Under the pieces are notes generated by a model that saw only the letters and a list, made by a program, of their open reading frames with translations, was not told the DNA's origin and ran no database searches. A stretch of DNA of 8,122 nucleotides from an uncultured Oscillospiraceae bacterium (GTDB taxonomy: Bacteria > Bacillota > Clostridia > Oscillospirales > Oscillospiraceae): assembly GCA_934561515.1 (NCBI GenBank), contig CAKTGM010000049.1:1-8122 (forward strand), read 5' to 3'. Positions 6,650-8,122 of the stretch are shown piece after piece. The position numbers and the translations under genes are program-made. How positions within the stretch are numbered: position 1 is the stretch's first letter; every line of letters begins with the position of its first letter.

Positions 6650-6651
6650 AC

Positions 6652-6966
6652 TCAGTTGCCATCGATTGCACGCAAAAAGGTCCCGCTCATCGTTCCATGA
6701 GCGGGGCCTTGATCCGTTGCCTTCAGCCGGTTGCCTCGTTGGGTTCTGAATACTTTGCGCCCTGTGGAATCATACAGCTTCCTGTCATGGCGCAGGATGT
6801 AGCCGAAGGCGTCCGGCAAGGAGAGGAATAGCCGGGGCCGACGATGGTAATTCCAGCCGCTGCGGATCGCATCCTTATATCGGACTTGTGATATGGCTGG
6901 AGCTTCCGGCAGCTGCGCTTGCGGAAGGCCTGATATCCGGATGCTGCGCTCAGCGAGGCGCCCGCC
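6652..6966 (-). pseudogene. Start-less open frame, possible gene relic
   Basis: A 105-codon stop-free minus-strand frame without an ATG in its first two thirds. Its middle reads like coding sequence (LFLSLPDAFGYILRHDRKLY, followed by DSTGRKVFRTQRGNRLKA), rich in aromatic and charged residues with C/G third bases. It ends at TGA 6652-6654, overlapping the neighbourhood of the next minus-strand frame. A stop at 6967-6969 cuts it off upstream, and a neighbouring frame starting at ATG 6977 continues through the same DNA with poor composition. A terminator-like hairpin lies inside its last codons, which argues against it being an intact gene. No family is recognised; it may be non-coding. Confidence 0.2.
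6674..6710 (-). terminator. Hairpin with T run on the minus strand
   Basis: Arms 6677-6690 and 6697-6710 pair over 14 positions (one G-U on the plus strand, seen as an A-C mismatch on the minus strand) with a 6-nt loop. On the minus strand the stem is followed by TTTTT (6678-6674), the form of an intrinsic terminator for a transcript coming from the 6.7-7.0 kb side. On the plus strand there is no T run. It sits between the two minus-strand frames. Confidence 0.5.
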
Positions 6967-7034
6967 TCATTGACCATATGAATTGTTCGCGAGAATCTGA
7001 CAAATGTGAGGAACTATTTCCCTTCTGCTTCGTC

Positions 7035-7054
7035 TATACTATTATAAATGGTAT
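7035..7054 (+). promoter_or_regulatory. Candidate -10 element with overlapping dyad upstream of the lipoprotein gene
   Basis: TATACT (7035-7040) matches the -10 consensus at five of six bases, and TATAAA at 7043-7048 is a second candidate. No good -35 lies at the right distance; CTGACA at 6997-7002 is too far away. Overlapping it, bases 7036-7054 form an imperfect 19-bp dyad (eight paired positions including one G-T, 3-nt centre), which could be a repressor operator. Location is right: the AAAGGAGG ribosome site follows at 7056-7063. Confidence 0.3.
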
Positions 7055-7069
7055 CAAAGGAGGCTTCTG

Positions 7070-7822
7070 ATGAAAAGAATTATTACAAAAGCGATGCTGT
7101 CAGCAACGCTTGTGCTGTTATTTGTATCAGCGCTTGCCGGGTGTGCCAGACGCCCCGCCGAAGCGGAAAAGACCGGAACCGATCAAGAGAGTGAACGCAA
7201 TCAGCCGGAGCAGGGGGTAAAGGCAATAGATATGATTCCCGGTACGCCTTTATCTACCGAAGAATTAACCCGATTCAATGATGTATTTGCGGCCCAGGCT
7301 GACATCAGTTATTTTTTGCCGGTCAATGGCTTTTTTACCAGCCGCTATGATGATGTGACCGAACTTGATTTTGCTGAGTTCCTTCGCTATTATCCAGATG
7401 ATGGAACCTTAGAGGAGGAAGACGTCTCGGAATTCGAGGCGTTGACGAAAGACCCGAACTTTCCTTGGAATGCGGGGGATTTCGGGAAGGAAACGCTGAC
7501 AGTGAACGACTTGCCTACGCCTACGCATCGCATATTGCGCACTTCCGTGGATGAAACCTTACAAAAATACGCAGGCATCACTACCGCTGACCTGAAAAAT
7601 ACTGAGGGTGTGTGCTATCTATCTGAGTATGATGCCTATTATAATTTCACCAGTGATTTTGGACCGGGCCTGTTTGAGTGTGCGGGCGGTAAAAAAGACG
7701 GGAATATTGTTCACTTGTGGTCTAGCGCAGACAGTGAGGGTTCCGGAGAACTCTTGACACTTCAGGAGAAAGACGGGAACTATTATATTAAATCATTCCA
7801 GGATATTGCGGATGGAGAGTAA
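7070..7822 (+). CDS. Putative lipoprotein of unknown function
   Basis: A 250-residue exported protein. Residues 1-25 are a lipoprotein signal peptide: KR near the start, a hydrophobic core, and the lipobox LAGC with C25 as the lipidation site. A short charged, disordered linker (about 26-50, rich in E, Q, R) follows, then a soluble acidic domain with many aromatic residues (YFLPVNGFF, FLRYYPDDG, YDAYYNF) and a C-terminal run of strand-like segments ending 'YYIKSF'. It should be anchored on the outer face of the membrane. I do not recognise the domain. The start has a near-perfect AAAGGAGG site 6 nt upstream. Codon use is visibly more A/T-rich at third positions than in the other genes of the window, hinting at a separate origin. 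It stands alone, bounded by a low-content region and a terminator. Confidence 0.85.
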   Translation: MKRIITKAMLSATLVLLFVSALAGCARRPAEAEKTGTDQESERNQPEQGVKAIDMIPGTPLSTEELTRFNDVFAAQADISYFLPVNGFFTSRYDDVTELDFAEFLRYYPDDGTLEEEDVSEFEALTKDPNFPWNAGDFGKETLTVNDLPTPTHRILRTSVDETLQKYAGITTADLKNTEGVCYLSEYDAYYNFTSDFGPGLFECAGGKKDGNIVHLWSSADSEGSGELLTLQEKDGNYYIKSFQDIADGE

Positions 7823-7917
7823 CGCCGCGCTGCCTTTGAAGGCGGAATATTGCAGCGCTGAAACACAGAGCGAAACTATCCGAAGAACTCCGTGCCTTTC
7901 GCCGCTTCCGGCCGAAA

Positions 7918-7966
7918 AAGACCCCAAGCCGTTTTAACACAACGGCTTGGGGTCTTGCTTTATTTT
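7918..7966. terminator. Bidirectional terminator between the lipoprotein gene and the facing gene
   Basis: Arms 7918-7933 and 7941-7956 pair perfectly over 16 bp around a 7-nt loop. The plus-strand tail is GCTTTATTTT; on the minus strand the stem is followed by a T run (complement of AAAAA at 7915-7919). It serves both converging genes. The 95 nt between the lipoprotein stop and the stem contain no gene. Confidence 0.9.
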
Positions 7967-7999
7967 GCGGGTGAGGGAAGTACTTCGGATGTTGTCTTA

Positions 8000-8122
8000 T
8001 TAGACTTCCTTGCCCGCCTGATAGGCCTGCTCCAGCGCGATATGTCCGGCGATCTCGCCCACGCCGTTCACGCCGCAAATACCGTGCCCGCCAGCGTGCA
8101 GCGGGGGAAGCAGTCCACCCAG
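8000..8122 (-). CDS. C-terminal end of a probable FAD-binding (fumarate-reductase-like) flavoprotein, partial
   Basis: The last 40 codons of a minus-strand gene whose 5' part lies beyond the window. The frame is open to the window edge and ends with two TAA stops in tandem (8000-8002 and 7997-7999). The piece HAGGHGICGVNGVGEIAG, followed by a helix IALEQAYQAGKEV, fits the C-terminal FAD-binding segment of the FAD_binding_2 family (fumarate or urocanate reductase type), whose pattern is roughly Y-A-A-G-E, then G-x-N-R-x-G-G-N-A and a helix with A-G. The Arg and second Gly/Asn of that pattern are not conserved here, so the family call is tentative. It converges on the lipoprotein gene at the shared terminator. 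Confidence 0.6.
   Translation of the reverse strand: MGGLLPPLHAGGHGICGVNGVGEIAGHIALEQAYQAGKEV

Noticed and set aside
6888..7070. 60-codon plus-strand frame running into the lipoprotein start
   Set aside because: It has no ribosome site, covers the candidate promoter region and has an unstructured composition with no known motif.
7827..7858. Inverted repeat GCGCTGC...GCAGCGC after the lipoprotein gene
   Set aside because: A 7-bp stem with an 18-nt loop and no T run; the perfect 16-bp terminator at 7918-7956 explains termination better.
1..8122. CRISPR array, insertion sequence, attachment site or tRNA/rRNA gene
   Set aside because: No regularly spaced repeats, no transposase or integrase motifs, no long terminal inverted repeats and no cloverleaf or rRNA-like segments were seen on either strand.

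Overview
The window looks like chromosomal DNA of a GC-rich gut-type Clostridia bacterium, most likely Oscillospirales/Ruminococcaceae. This is inferred from strong AGGAGG-type ribosome sites, short intergenic gaps closed by classic hairpin terminators, GC-rich third codon positions, a Ktr-type K+ channel subunit, a fermentation-type acetolactate decarboxylase homologue and a Firmicutes-style heterodimeric ABC exporter pair. No rRNA, tRNA, CRISPR array, transposase or phage gene is visible.

Layout. Bases 1-35 appear to be the last ten codons of an upstream gene, ending before a strong terminator hairpin (67-98). Two ABC exporter half-transporters follow (133-1950 and 1937-3811). They overlap by 14 nt and end at a second terminator (3840-3879). 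Next is a six-helix DUF308/HdeD-type membrane protein (3962-4495). A 230-nt gap holds a small GC hairpin, a candidate leader ORF and a large hairpin. Then come an acetolactate decarboxylase homologue that keeps the metal-binding histidines but lacks several usual catalytic residues (4726-5472), and a stand-alone KtrA/TrkA regulatory subunit (5668-6315) closed by a bidirectional terminator.

The stretch 6316-7069 has no confident gene. On the minus strand it holds a possible small protein (6389-6649), a long open but start-less reading frame that may be a relic (6652-6966), and a hairpin with a T run on the minus strand between them. A lipoprotein of lower GC and unknown function follows (7070-7822), then another bidirectional terminator (7918-7966). 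The window closes with the C-terminal end of a minus-strand gene that resembles a fumarate-reductase-type flavoprotein (8000-8122).

How the genes relate. Only the two ABC genes clearly form a functional unit, a heterodimeric exporter of unknown substrate. The remaining genes look like separate small transcription units; K+ control (KtrA), the acid-stress-type HdeD protein and the acetolactate decarboxylase homologue could all relate to pH or osmotic homeostasis, but that link is speculation. A recurring feature is a stable hairpin placed just upstream of a ribosome site (before the exporter, the decarboxylase homologue and ktrA), leaving little or no room for a promoter in between. I see no clearly new multi-gene system. 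The best leads are the altered decarboxylase active site, the hairpin/leader arrangement in front of it, and the decayed-looking 6.4-7.0 kb region.
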